Source of the DNA: Actinomycetes bacterium
Lineage (GTDB): Bacteria > Actinomycetota > Acidimicrobiia > Acidimicrobiales > CADCSY01
Assembly: GCA_025464025.1 (NCBI GenBank)
Contig: JAODBP010000207.1
Coordinates: 1-17,762 of the forward strand
Length of the DNA: 17,762 bases
Direction: 5' to 3'
The translations under genes were made by a program, and so were the position numbers. Below are positions 1 through 7,548 of the stretch, piece by piece. The notes under the pieces are model-generated. The model saw only the letters and a program-made list of their open reading frames with translations, had not been told where the DNA came from and did not search any database. Numbering within the stretch: the first letter of the stretch is position 1; each line of letters opens with the position of its first letter.

Positions 1-512
1 CCGGTGCCCGCCCACCCGGCCTGGGTGGCGGCGGCCAGCCGCTCCCGCAGCGGTGGCATGGCGATGCCCGACCGGGGCCGGGACCACAGCTCCGACAGCG
101 GGCCCAGGGCGGCGGTGGGCACGTCGATGGTGGGGACCACCCGCCACAGCTCGGGCGCCGCCTCCAACCGGTCGACCCCGACGCACACCAGGAGGTCGGC
201 CTCGGGCACCCCGGCCAGCTCGGCGTCCCGGGCCTGGAGCCCGACGGTGGCCAGGTGGTGGCGGCTGCGCCAGTCGAAGATGCCCTTGGCCCCCCACGTG
301 TTCACCACGCCGAGGCCGCCGGCCACGGCCAGGGCGTTGAGCCCGGCGATGGCACCGTCCCGGACCACGCCCGGCCCGGCCAGCACCAGCGGGGCCGAGG
401 CGGCCCGCAGCCGCTCGACCACCTCGTCCGAGGGCGGCTCCCAACCCACGGCGATCCGACCGGTCGACAGCCGCGCCTCGGCCAGGGCGAGCAGCGCGGC
501 GGCATCGGGCAC
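1..512 (-). CDS. Thiamine-diphosphate-dependent enzyme-like protein, partial (N-terminal 170 residues; runs off left edge)
   Basis: Reading the minus strand from a GTG at 512 gives 170 uninterrupted codons to the window edge. The product resembles the central (cofactor-binding-like, Rossmann-type) domain of acetolactate synthase-type ThDP enzymes. Residues ~40-50 read APLVLAGPGVV, followed by GGLGVVNTWGAKGIFDW (~65-81), a HLATVGLQ stretch (~86-93) and ADLLVCVG (~105-112). In usual family members about 180 residues of PYR domain come before this region; here only ~25 residues do, so the PYR domain and its catalytic Glu are absent from the N-terminus. The GTG was chosen because an AT-rich promoter-like element ends exactly at it, implying a leaderless start. 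The gene is divergent from the SDR-ALDH-P450-Rieske operon. The PP (ThDP-binding) domain, if any, lies outside the window. The family call is by recognition only; a non-catalytic ThDP-fold protein is possible. Confidence 0.6.
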   Translation of the reverse strand, partial: MPDAAALLALAEARLSTGRIAVGWEPPSDEVVERLRAASAPLVLAGPGVVRDGAIAGLNALAVAGGLGVVNTWGAKGIFDWRSRHHLATVGLQARDAELAGVPEADLLVCVGVDRLEAAPELWRVVPTIDVPTAALGPLSELWSRPRSGIAMPPLRERLAAATQAGWAGT

Positions 513-532
513 GGTTGGATACTGTATAAGAA
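513..532 (-). promoter_or_regulatory. Conserved AT-rich element, copy A (candidate operator / leaderless promoter)
   Basis: Read on the minus strand this is TTCTTATACAGTATCCAACC, directly followed by the GTG start of the left-edge gene. The core ATACTGTAT (519-527) is a perfect 4+1+4 palindrome. It matches two further copies at 9354-9373 and 15977-15996, 15 of 20 positions with each. The hexamer TACAGT fits a TANNNT -10 box placed 8 nt before the GTG. On the plus strand TATAAG/TACTGT could serve the SDR gene. AT-rich sequence is conspicuous in this GC-rich window. Whether it is a repressor site, a promoter or both is inference. Confidence 0.55.
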
Positions 533-543
533 GTCGTTGCCTG

Positions 544-557
544 CGGAGGGGGAAGGG
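544..557 (+). promoter_or_regulatory. Strong purine-rich ribosome binding site of the SDR gene
   Basis: The stretch CGGAGGGGGAAGGG lies immediately before ATG 558, with GGAGG about 9 nt from the start codon. It fixes the start at 558 instead of the longer open frame that reaches back to 255, or the internal ATG at 573. Confidence 0.7.
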
Positions 558-1313
558 ATGGCGGACGCGCCGATGCTCAGTTCGGCCCGGGTGCTCGTGG
601 TGGGGGCGTCGTCCGGCATCGGCCGGTCGTTCGCCCGTCACGCCGTGGCCCAGGGCGCCCAGGTCTGCGTCACCGCCCGCCGGGCCGAACGCCTGCACGA
701 GATCGAGGGCGCCCATGCCATCCCGGCCGACATCACCGACCCGGCCGACTGCCAGCGCCTGGTGGCCGAGGCGGCGGCCCACCTCGGCCAGATCGACCTG
801 GTCCTGCACTCGGCGGGTGCCGGCACCCTGGCGCCCATCGAGGCCGCCGACCCCGACGCCTGGCGGAGGGACTACGCCGTCAACGCCCTCGGCCCCACCC
901 TCATCACCGCCGCTGCCCTCCCTCACCTGACGCCCGACGCCGTGATCGCCTTCCTCTCGTCGGAGTCCACCGCCGAGACCCGGTGGGGCATGAGTGCCTA
1001 CACCTCGTCCAAGGCAGCGCTGGAGGCGACCATCCGCTCGTGGCGGGTCGAGCACCCCGAGCGCCGCTTCATCCGCATCGTCATGGGCGCCACCATCGGC
1101 ACCGACTTCGGCAACGAGTTCGGCACCGAGGTCCTCACCACCGCCTTCAACCGGTGGATGGCGGCCGGCGTGTCCATGAGCCTCATGGAGGCCGACGACG
1201 TCGGGTGCCACCTGGCCGAGACCCTCGCCGTGATCCTCGCCCACCCCACCATCGACGTGCCCGACCTCTGCTTCGACCCCCGCGGCGAGGCCTGGAACCA
1301 GGAGACGACATGA
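558..1313 (+). CDS. Short-chain dehydrogenase/reductase (SDR) oxidoreductase
   Basis: This 251-residue classical SDR has the usual family length (~250). The nucleotide-binding glycine motif VVGASSGIG is at residues 14-22, an acidic ADIT segment at ~57-60, SAGAG at 85-89, the structural Asn in AVNALGP at 109, the catalytic Ser in FLSSES (~135), and the YTSSK active-site Tyr/Lys (Y148, K152). It should oxidise or reduce an alcohol/ketone with NAD(P)(H) in the cytosol; the substrate cannot be read. The arginines after the third strand (TARRAER, 39-45) may favour NADP(H), which is inference. It is the first gene of a coupled operon: its TGA (1311-1313) overlaps the ATG of the aldehyde dehydrogenase in an ATGA. 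With the ALDH and P450 downstream, an alcohol-oxidising role fits. Confidence 0.88.
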   Translation: MADAPMLSSARVLVVGASSGIGRSFARHAVAQGAQVCVTARRAERLHEIEGAHAIPADITDPADCQRLVAEAAAHLGQIDLVLHSAGAGTLAPIEAADPDAWRRDYAVNALGPTLITAAALPHLTPDAVIAFLSSESTAETRWGMSAYTSSKAALEATIRSWRVEHPERRFIRIVMGATIGTDFGNEFGTEVLTTAFNRWMAAGVSMSLMEADDVGCHLAETLAVILAHPTIDVPDLCFDPRGEAWNQETT

Positions 1314-2782
1314 GCATCGGCTGGCACGAGGAGCGCCTCTACATCGACGGGAAGCTGGTCGAGGCCGAGGGCGGCAAGGTCTACGACAACGTCGATCCCT
1401 CGAACGAGGTCGTGCTCGGCGTGGCCGCCGACGCCTCCCCGTCCGACGTCGACCGGGCCATCGCCGCCGCCCGCCACGCCTTCGACGAGACCACGTGGTC
1501 GACCGACGTCGAGCTGCGGGCCCGGTGCCTGCGCCAGCTCCACCAGGCCATGGTCGAGCACCACGACGAGCTGGCCGAGCTCACCATCGCCGAGGTCGGC
1601 GCCCCTCGGATGCTCATCGAGGGGCCCCAGCTCGCCATCCCGCGCGAGTACCTGCGCTGGTACGCCGACCTGGCCGAGTCCTACGAGTGGACCACCCAGC
1701 TCGGCCGCAAGGACACGATGGCCGGCCCGGCCAACCGCTGGATCGAACGGGAGCCGGCCGGGGTCGTCGGCGCCATCACGCCGTGGAACTACCCGACCCA
1801 GATCAACCTGGCCAAGCTCGCCCCGGCCCTGGCCGCCGGGTGCACGGTCGTGCTCAAGGGCGCGCCCGACACGCCGTGGTCCTCCCTCGCCCTCGGCCGG
1901 CTCGCCGCCGAGCACACCGACCTGCCGCCCGGCGTGCTCAACATCGTCACCTCGTCGGTGAAGGAGATCGGCGAGGTCATCACCACCGACCCCCGGGTCG
2001 ACATGGTCAGCTTCACCGGCTCGACGGCGGTGGGCCGCCGGATCATGGAGGCCGGTGCACCGACCATCAAGCGGGTGTTCCTCGAGCTCGGCGGCAAGTC
2101 GGTCCACATCATGTTGGACGACATGGAGGACGCCGGGGCCGGTGTCGGCGGGGCGTGCTTCCAGGTCTGCACCCACGGCGGGCAGGGCTGCGCCACCACC
2201 AGCCGCCTGCTGATCCCCCGGGCTCGCTACGAGGAGGGGGTCGAGGCGGCGGCCGCGCTGCTCGGCGCCCTCCCCTACGGCGACCCGCAGGACCCCGGCG
2301 TGATGATGGGCCCGATCGTCAACGCCGCCCAGCGCGACCGCATCGAGGGGATGGTCCAGCAGGCGGTTGCCGACGGCGCCCGGGTCGTCCTCGGCGGCCG
2401 GCGCCCCGAGCAGTTCGACAAGGGGTTCTGGTTCGAGCCGACCCTGCTCGCCGACGTCGACAACACCATGACCATCGCCCGCGACGAGGTCTTCGGTCCC
2501 GTCCTCGTCGCCATCCCCTACGACAGCGACGACGACGCCGTCGCCATCGCCAACGACTCGATCTTCGGCCTCTCCGGCGCCGTCGTCGGCGCCGACCGCG
2601 ACCGGGCCCACGCCGTCGCCCGCCGCATCCGCACCGGCACCATGTCGATCAACGGCGGCCTCTGGTACGGCGCCGACGTGCCGTTCGGTGGCTACAAGCA
2701 GTCGGGCATCGGCCGGGAGATGGGCGTGGCCGGGTTCGAGGAGTACCTGGAGCAGAAGTCCTACGGGGAGGCGATCTCATGA
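1310..2782 (+). CDS. NAD(P)-dependent aldehyde dehydrogenase
   Basis: This 490-residue protein has the full length and all hallmarks of the aldehyde dehydrogenase superfamily. They are ITPWNYP with the oxyanion Asn (N160), a cofactor-contacting Lys in VVLKGAPDTP (K183), the Rossmann motif FTGSTAVG (235-242), the general-base Glu in LELGGKS (E259), the nucleophile in GGQGCATTS (C294), EVFGPVL (393-399) and the C-terminal PFGGYKQSGIGREMG (459-472). It oxidises an aldehyde to the acid with NAD(P)+ in the cytosol. The Lys motif has GAP where many homologues have PAE. GGAG at 1301-1304 is the ribosome binding site. The start overlaps the SDR stop and the stop overlaps the P450 start, each as ATGA, which indicates translational coupling. 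The likely role is the aldehyde-to-acid step after the SDR and/or P450; the exact substrate is unknown. Confidence 0.95.
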   Translation: MSIGWHEERLYIDGKLVEAEGGKVYDNVDPSNEVVLGVAADASPSDVDRAIAAARHAFDETTWSTDVELRARCLRQLHQAMVEHHDELAELTIAEVGAPRMLIEGPQLAIPREYLRWYADLAESYEWTTQLGRKDTMAGPANRWIEREPAGVVGAITPWNYPTQINLAKLAPALAAGCTVVLKGAPDTPWSSLALGRLAAEHTDLPPGVLNIVTSSVKEIGEVITTDPRVDMVSFTGSTAVGRRIMEAGAPTIKRVFLELGGKSVHIMLDDMEDAGAGVGGACFQVCTHGGQGCATTSRLLIPRARYEEGVEAAAALLGALPYGDPQDPGVMMGPIVNAAQRDRIEGMVQQAVADGARVVLGGRRPEQFDKGFWFEPTLLADVDNTMTIARDEVFGPVLVAIPYDSDDDAVAIANDSIFGLSGAVVGADRDRAHAVARRIRTGTMSINGGLWYGADVPFGGYKQSGIGREMGVAGFEEYLEQKSYGEAIS

Positions 2783-3972
2783 CCACCTCGACCGAGATCA
2801 ACTGGGACCCGTTCGACACCGACATCGACGCGTCGCCCTACGAGACCTGGCGACGCATGCGCGACGAGGCACCCCTCTACCGCAACGACCGCTACGACTT
2901 CTGGGCCCTGAGCCGGTTCGACGACGTCGAGGCCGCCCACAAGGACCCGGCCACGTTCAGCTCGGCCTACGGCATCGTCCTGGAGTCGATGGGCCACAAC
3001 ATGTCCGGCACCGGGATGATGATCATGATGGACCCGCCGGAGCACACCACGCTCCGCCACCTGGTGTCCCGGGCGTTCACCCCCCGACGCATCGGCGCCA
3101 TCGAGGATCGCATCCGGGAGATCTGCCAGGAGCTGCTCGAACCCCTCGCCGACGCCCCGACCTTCGACTACCTCCAGGACTTCGGCGCCATCCTCCCCTC
3201 GCGCGTCATCTCCGACCTCGTCGGCGTGCCCCGGGAGGACCAGGAGGCCCAGCGCCACGTCATCGACCAGATGTTCCACATCGAGCCCGGCGTCGGGATG
3301 ATCAACGACGTCTCGGCCACCGCCAGCCTGAACCTGATCGGGTACCTGATCGGTCTGCTCGAGGACCGGGAGCGCAACCCCCAGGACGACATGCTCACCG
3401 CCCTGGGCCAGGCCGAGATCACCGAGGACGGCGTCACCCGCCGCATCACCCGCGACGAGGCGGCCACCTTCGGCATGCTGCTGTTCACGGCCGGCACCGA
3501 GACGGTCGCCCGGCTGCTCGGCAACGTCGCCGTCGTGTTGGCCGACCACCCCGACCAGCGCGCCGACCTGGCCGCCCACCCCGATGTCATCCCGAACGCC
3601 GTCGAGGAGCTGCTCCGGTACGAGGCGCCGTCGCCGGTGCAGGGCCGGTGGACGCTGCGCGACGTCGAGCTGCACGGCACCACGATCCCGAAGGACTCCA
3701 AGGTGCTGCTGCTCACCGGCTCGGCCGGTCGCGACGAGCGGGTGTTCGCCGAGGCCGATCGGTTCGACGTCCGCCGCGACCTCCAGCACCACGTGTCGTT
3801 CGGCTACGGCATCCACTTCTGCGTCGGCGCCGCCCTGGCCCGCATGGAGGGCCGCATCGCCCTGGAGGAGACGCTGAAGCGCTTCCCCACCTGGGAGGTC
3901 GACCACGACCGGGCCCGCCGGCTGCACACGTCTACGGTGCGCGGGTGGGCGGAGGTTCCGATCAGCACGTGA
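2779..3972 (+). CDS. Cytochrome P450 monooxygenase
   Basis: This 397-residue soluble bacterial-type P450 has no membrane anchor. The conserved MDPPEHTTLRH segment (C-helix region) is at 84-94. The I-helix oxygen-activation motif is AGTET (238-242), with Glu in place of the commoner Asp. The K-helix ExxR is EELLR (E277, R280). The haem-binding loop is FGYGIHFCVG (341-350) with proximal Cys348. It would hydroxylate a hydrophobic substrate with O2 and two electrons. GGGGAGG at 2765-2771 is the ribosome binding site. It overlaps the upstream ALDH by ATGA and the downstream Rieske gene by GTGA. No [3Fe-4S] ferredoxin or ferredoxin reductase lies nearby, so its electron donor is either encoded elsewhere or is the coupled Rieske protein. 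I cannot assign a CYP family; context suggests lipid, steroid or terpenoid oxidation (inference). Confidence 0.95.
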   Translation: MTTSTEINWDPFDTDIDASPYETWRRMRDEAPLYRNDRYDFWALSRFDDVEAAHKDPATFSSAYGIVLESMGHNMSGTGMMIMMDPPEHTTLRHLVSRAFTPRRIGAIEDRIREICQELLEPLADAPTFDYLQDFGAILPSRVISDLVGVPREDQEAQRHVIDQMFHIEPGVGMINDVSATASLNLIGYLIGLLEDRERNPQDDMLTALGQAEITEDGVTRRITRDEAATFGMLLFTAGTETVARLLGNVAVVLADHPDQRADLAAHPDVIPNAVEELLRYEAPSPVQGRWTLRDVELHGTTIPKDSKVLLLTGSAGRDERVFAEADRFDVRRDLQHHVSFGYGIHFCVGAALARMEGRIALEETLKRFPTWEVDHDRARRLHTSTVRGWAEVPIST

Positions 3973-4346
3973 CCGTGGGCGGGTGGCACGAGGTCGCCCG
4001 CCTCGACGACCTCCCCGAGCGCGAGGTCCGCCGGTCGCGCATCGGTCGCACCGAGCTGATCGTGTGGCGTCGACCGGACGGCCAGGTCGCGTGTCAGGAG
4101 GCGTGGTGCCCGCACGCCTGGGCCGACCTGAAGGGTGCCCGGGTCACCGACGACGGGTGCATCGAGTGCCCGTTCCACGGGTGGCGGTTCAACGCCGAGG
4201 GCTGGCACCAGCGCCTGTTCGCCCCGCCTGGTCGCCGGGATCGGCTGCGCACCTTCCCGGTCCACGAGCGCGACGGCGTCGTGTTCGCCTGGATCCACCC
4301 GTACGGGGAGCCGCCAGTCGGCGAGCCCGGGGTGCTTCAGGACTGA
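3969..4346 (+). CDS. Small stand-alone Rieske [2Fe-2S] protein
   Basis: This 125-residue protein is almost entirely one Rieske domain. The cluster ligands are in CPHAW (C47, H49) and CIECPFHGW (C67, H70), spaced C-x-H-x17-C-x2-H. The CPFHGWRFN wording resembles the N-terminal domain of Rieske oxygenases. No catalytic mononuclear-iron domain follows, so it is probably an electron carrier, or the Rieske half of a split enzyme. GTG 3969 overlaps the P450 stop (GTGA); GGAGG at 3951-3955 is a slightly distant ribosome binding site. A second GTG at 3975 is an alternative start. Its stop lies inside the convergent phosphoesterase gene (10-bp overlap). Coupling to the P450 suggests, but does not prove, that it passes electrons to it. 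Confidence 0.85.
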   Translation: MTVGGWHEVARLDDLPEREVRRSRIGRTELIVWRRPDGQVACQEAWCPHAWADLKGARVTDDGCIECPFHGWRFNAEGWHQRLFAPPGRRDRLRTFPVHERDGVVFAWIHPYGEPPVGEPGVLQD

Positions 4347-5758
4347 GGTGCGCGCGGCGACTCGCCGCTGCACGTCAGCGCTCGCGGGAGCGGGTTGGGC
4401 GCCGCCGCCAGCGTCGGCGGCTCGGGGAACGTGAGCTTCGGCGACAGGAAGTCGAGCATCGTGGTCGCGTTGGCGTCCCGGTAGGTCAGGGCCGGGAGGT
4501 TCCACTTGGCCTCGATGGTGGCCAGCACCGAGGTGTGGTCGTGCACCACGTTGGTGACGGCGTTCGGCTTGGCGTGGGCCGACACCACCACGGCCGGCAC
4601 GCGCGGGCCGAGGACGTCGTAGCTCCCCGGCACGTTGGTCGGCGCCAGCTGCGGCTCGATGCCGTCGGGCTTGAGGGCGGCCGGCGGGGGCACGTGGTCG
4701 TAGTACCCGCCGTGCTCGTCGTAGGTGTAGAGCAGCAGGAGCTTGCGCCACAGCGGCGAGCGCATCGCCGCGCCGATCACCGCAGCCGACTGGGCCTGGC
4801 CGTACTGGATGTCCTGCGGGTTCTCCTCCGACCCGCCCGTCGTGCCGAACTGGACGCCGGCGAGCTTCCCGACGGCCGGCACCTTCGAGATCGGGCCGCC
4901 GACCTCGCCGAGGGCGCCGAACTCCGGGTCGACGAACGACACCGCCGGCAGCGTGCCCGCCGCGCAGTCGACGAAGAACTGGCTGATCGGCACCACGTTG
5001 GCCGGGTACCGCTCGATGATCGACGGGATGATGCCGGTGCCTGGCAGGTCGGTGAAGTAGTTCCTCCAGGAGGTGCCGGCGGCGTGGAGCCGGTCGAAGA
5101 TCGTCCCGTTGGGTGGCGGTGCGGCGATGCCCGCGGGACTGATGATCGTCGAGGTGTCGGTCGAGATGTTGCCGAACGCCGTGCCGGCCATCAGGAACCG
5201 GCGGTTCGGATACGTCTGGCACGGCGCCGAGCAGAACCACCGGTTGGCCAGGGTGAACGTCGTCGCCAGCGAGTAGTAGAAGGGCAGCGTCTCGTGGTCC
5301 CAGTACGCCATCGGCTGGTCGGCGTCCTTGGCCGTGACGAAGCCGTCCATGCGGCCGCCGTTGACGCTGCGGTGGGTCACGTCCCAGTTCTGTGAGACGT
5401 CGTGGCCGGCGCATCCGCCCTCGAGCTTGAACGCCCGCACGACCCGACCGTCGTGGTCGAGGTTGGCGTTCATCGGCCGGCCGGCCCGGTCGAGGCGGAA
5501 GCCGTCGGCCTTGGGCTGGCCGTGCCGGGCGAGCATGCCGAAGTAGTTGTCGAACGAGTGGTTCTCCATCATCCAGCAGATGACGTGCTCGAACGGCATG
5601 GCCGGGTCGGGCGTGCCCATGGGGCGGCCGGGGTCCGGGAGCGAGTCGGGCCGACGCACCCCGGCCGGCGCGCCGACCGCCCGACCGGCCGGTCCGAGGG
5701 CGGCCAGGGCGCCGGCGGCGACGCCGGCGCGGAGGAGGTCGCGGCGAGAGAGCTGCAC
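4337..5758 (-). CDS. Tat-exported phosphoesterase, phospholipase C / acid phosphatase family (PF04185-type)
   Basis: This 473-residue protein starts with a twin-arginine signal (SRRDLLRAG at 4-12, then an Ala/Gly/Leu-rich segment to ~30), so it should be exported folded. Family motifs are MMENHSFDNYFG (63-74), NRRFLMAGT (185-193), TYDEHGGYYDHVPPP (345-359) and DHTSVLATIEAKW (407-419). They match the bacterial non-haemolytic phospholipase C/AcpA phosphoesterase family, which hydrolyses phosphate esters at a metal site outside the cytoplasmic membrane. It is shorter than typical phospholipases C (~700 residues) because it lacks the C-terminal repeat domains, so a phosphatase-like role is possible. 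GTG 5758 places the Tat motif at the right distance. It is transcribed divergently from the acyl-CoA synthetase, and its 3' end overlaps the Rieske gene. A link to the lipid pathway (phosphate or head-group release) is inference. Confidence 0.9.
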   Translation of the reverse strand: MQLSRRDLLRAGVAAGALAALGPAGRAVGAPAGVRRPDSLPDPGRPMGTPDPAMPFEHVICWMMENHSFDNYFGMLARHGQPKADGFRLDRAGRPMNANLDHDGRVVRAFKLEGGCAGHDVSQNWDVTHRSVNGGRMDGFVTAKDADQPMAYWDHETLPFYYSLATTFTLANRWFCSAPCQTYPNRRFLMAGTAFGNISTDTSTIISPAGIAAPPPNGTIFDRLHAAGTSWRNYFTDLPGTGIIPSIIERYPANVVPISQFFVDCAAGTLPAVSFVDPEFGALGEVGGPISKVPAVGKLAGVQFGTTGGSEENPQDIQYGQAQSAAVIGAAMRSPLWRKLLLLYTYDEHGGYYDHVPPPAALKPDGIEPQLAPTNVPGSYDVLGPRVPAVVVSAHAKPNAVTNVVHDHTSVLATIEAKWNLPALTYRDANATTMLDFLSPKLTFPEPPTLAAAPNPLPRALTCSGESPRAPQS

Positions 5759-5817
5759 GCCACTCAGTTCGCCCCGCCCCGGTCGACCCCTTCCGAACGC
5801 CGGGTGAACTTCCTCGC

Positions 5818-5832
5818 TACGTTCTCAACGTG
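5818..5832 (+). promoter_or_regulatory. Probable leaderless promoter of the acyl-CoA synthetase (-10 box and GTG)
   Basis: The sequence TACGTT-CTCAAC-GTG puts a TANNNT -10 hexamer exactly 6 nt before the GTG start, and no Shine-Dalgarno sequence precedes the start. This is the spacing expected if transcription begins at the start codon. No convincing -35 box is visible. The gap (5759-5829) lacks the AT-rich 20-bp element found in the other three divergent gaps. Confidence 0.4.
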
Positions 5833-7503
5833 TCCGAACTGACCCCGCTCGTCGACGCCATGCTGGAAGCCTCCGCCCGCTTGACCGCGCCGGGTGCGCC
5901 GTTCGAGACCGTCGAGGAGGACGTCTTCGGCGAGCGCATGGCGGTCTACAAGAACCGGCCGCGGTCGCTGCGCCAGGTCCTCCAGCAGGCCGCCACCCAC
6001 GGCGAGCGCGACTGCTTCGTGTTCGACGACGGCACCCGGATCAGCTTCGGGCAGTTCGAGCGCGACGTCGCCTCGGTGGCCGCCGGCCTCGCCACCCGCG
6101 GCATCGGGAAGGGCGACCGCGTCGCCATCTGCGCGGCCAACGGCCCGGGCTGGATCCTCACCTTCTGGGCCGCCACGTCCATGGGGGCCGTGGTCGTGGC
6201 CATGAACGGCTGGTGGACCAACCTCGAGATGCAGCACGCCCTCGAGCTCACCGAGCCCAAGCTCCTGGTCGCCGACGGCAAGCGCCTCGCCCGCATCGAG
6301 TCACCGGGCATGCCCGTGGTCGACCTCGACGCCGACTTCGACGCCCTCTGGCACCACGACCCCGATGCCGCCCTGCCCGACGTCGGCCTCGACGAGGACG
6401 ACCCGGCCATGCTGCTGTTCACCAGCGGCACCACCGGGCGGCCCAAGGCCGCGGTGCAGACCCATCGCACGATCATCGCCTTCGTGATGTCGCAGTCGGT
6501 CATCGCCGCCCGCGCCATGCTGCTCGCCGGACGGACGGCGGGCGATGCCCCACCCGCGGCGCGCCTCGCCGTGTTCCCCCTGTTCCACGTCTCGGGCCTC
6601 GGCACGACCGTGTCGGGCCTCCTCACCGGCGGCACGACGGTGTGGCCGCTGGGCCGGTTCGACGCCGGCCGCGTGATCGAGCTCACCAAGGAGCACGGCA
6701 TCGCCGCCTGGGGCGGCACGTCGACCCACGTCCTGCGGCTGCTCGAGCACCCCGACCTCGACACGCTCGACCCGCTGTCGATCCAGTCGGTCGGCATCGG
6801 CGGCTCGGCCTCCACGCCCGACCTCATCCGGCGGACCGAGGAGGTCTTCCCCCACCTCAAGGGCACGTTCTCGACCGGCTACGGGTCGACCGAGACGGGC
6901 GGCCTGGTCAGCTACGCCACCAACGCCATGATCACGATCGCCCCCGACTGCGTCGGGCCGACGCTCCCGACGATCCAGGTCCGCATCGTCGACGACGAGG
7001 GCAACGACGTCCCCGAGGGCGACGAGGGCAACATCGTCGCCCGCAGCCCGCTGGTCATGAAGGAGTACTGGCGCCACCCGGAGGCCAACGCCGAGGTGTT
7101 CCTGCCCGGGCGCTGGGTCAAGACCGGCGACTTCGGCCGCTACGAGGACCGCTCGCTGTTCATCGCCTCCCGCAAGCGCGACCTCATCATCCGGGGCGGC
7201 GAGAACATCTACCCGTTCGAGATCGAGAACCGGCTCGAGGAGCACCCCGAGGTCGACGAGACCGCGGTGTTCGGCGTCGAGCACCCGATCCTCGGCCAGG
7301 AGGTCAAGGCGGTCGTCGTCCTGACGCCCGGGTCGACGCTCACGGCCGACGACCTCCAGCGCTGGTGCGCCGAGACCCTGTCGTCGTACAAGGTGCCGGC
7401 CCACGTCGAGCTGCGCACCGAGGCGCTGCCCCGCAACGCCACCGGCAAGATCATGAAGCACGTCCTCGCCGGCGACGCCGAGAACACCTTCGTCGAGGAG
7501 TAA
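5830..7503 (+). CDS. AMP-forming acyl-CoA synthetase (FadD-like, ANL superfamily)
   Basis: This 557-residue protein activates a carboxylic acid to an acyl-adenylate and then the CoA thioester in the cytosol. Motifs in order: the P-loop LLFTSGTTGRPKA (195-207), FPLFHVSGLG (249-258) where many members have the Asn-Phe/His region, YGSTETGG (351-358), KTGDFG (431-436), the hinge region SRKRDLIIRGGENIYP (447-462), and LPRNATGKIMK (533-543) with the catalytic Lys540. Length is normal for medium/long-chain or aryl acyl-CoA ligases. GTG 5830 follows a -10-like TACGTT at leaderless distance. Its substrate cannot be inferred. The nearby ALDH and beta-oxidation genes suggest it primes an acid for degradation. 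It appears to be monocistronic and ends in a zone of inverted repeats. Confidence 0.93.
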   Translation: MSELTPLVDAMLEASARLTAPGAPFETVEEDVFGERMAVYKNRPRSLRQVLQQAATHGERDCFVFDDGTRISFGQFERDVASVAAGLATRGIGKGDRVAICAANGPGWILTFWAATSMGAVVVAMNGWWTNLEMQHALELTEPKLLVADGKRLARIESPGMPVVDLDADFDALWHHDPDAALPDVGLDEDDPAMLLFTSGTTGRPKAAVQTHRTIIAFVMSQSVIAARAMLLAGRTAGDAPPAARLAVFPLFHVSGLGTTVSGLLTGGTTVWPLGRFDAGRVIELTKEHGIAAWGGTSTHVLRLLEHPDLDTLDPLSIQSVGIGGSASTPDLIRRTEEVFPHLKGTFSTGYGSTETGGLVSYATNAMITIAPDCVGPTLPTIQVRIVDDEGNDVPEGDEGNIVARSPLVMKEYWRHPEANAEVFLPGRWVKTGDFGRYEDRSLFIASRKRDLIIRGGENIYPFEIENRLEEHPEVDETAVFGVEHPILGQEVKAVVVLTPGSTLTADDLQRWCAETLSSYKVPAHVELRTEALPRNATGKIMKHVLAGDAENTFVEE

Positions 7504-7517
7504 GAAGCATCAACGCC

Positions 7518-7548
7518 GGAGAGCAGCGGCATTCGGCTGCCGCTCTCC
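7518..7548. terminator. Imperfect hairpin after the acyl-CoA synthetase (probable terminator)
   Basis: GGAGAGC (7518-7524) pairs with GCTCTCC (7542-7548). Inside it, GGCA pairs with TGCC around a TTCGGC loop, leaving an AGC bulge. It begins 14 bp after the TAA of the synthetase. There is no T-run, as is common in high-GC actinobacteria. Confidence 0.5.

Noticed and set aside
255..557. Extension of the SDR frame back to 255
   Set aside because: It would overlap the divergent gene and the AT-rich element; a strong ribosome binding site marks ATG 558.
998..2611. Long minus-strand open frame antisense to the SDR/ALDH genes
   Set aside because: Its translation is low-complexity (Gly, Asp, Val, Ala rich) with no motif. 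It is a mirror of the GC-rich codon pattern of the real ALDH gene.
2761..3927. Long minus-strand open frame antisense to the P450
   Set aside because: No recognisable domain. The plus strand has a complete P450 with all motifs; shadow ORF from high GC.
3804..5414. Minus-strand 536-codon frame over the P450/Rieske/phosphoesterase region
   Set aside because: Arg/Pro-rich shadow; the true minus-strand product in this region is the phosphoesterase in another frame.
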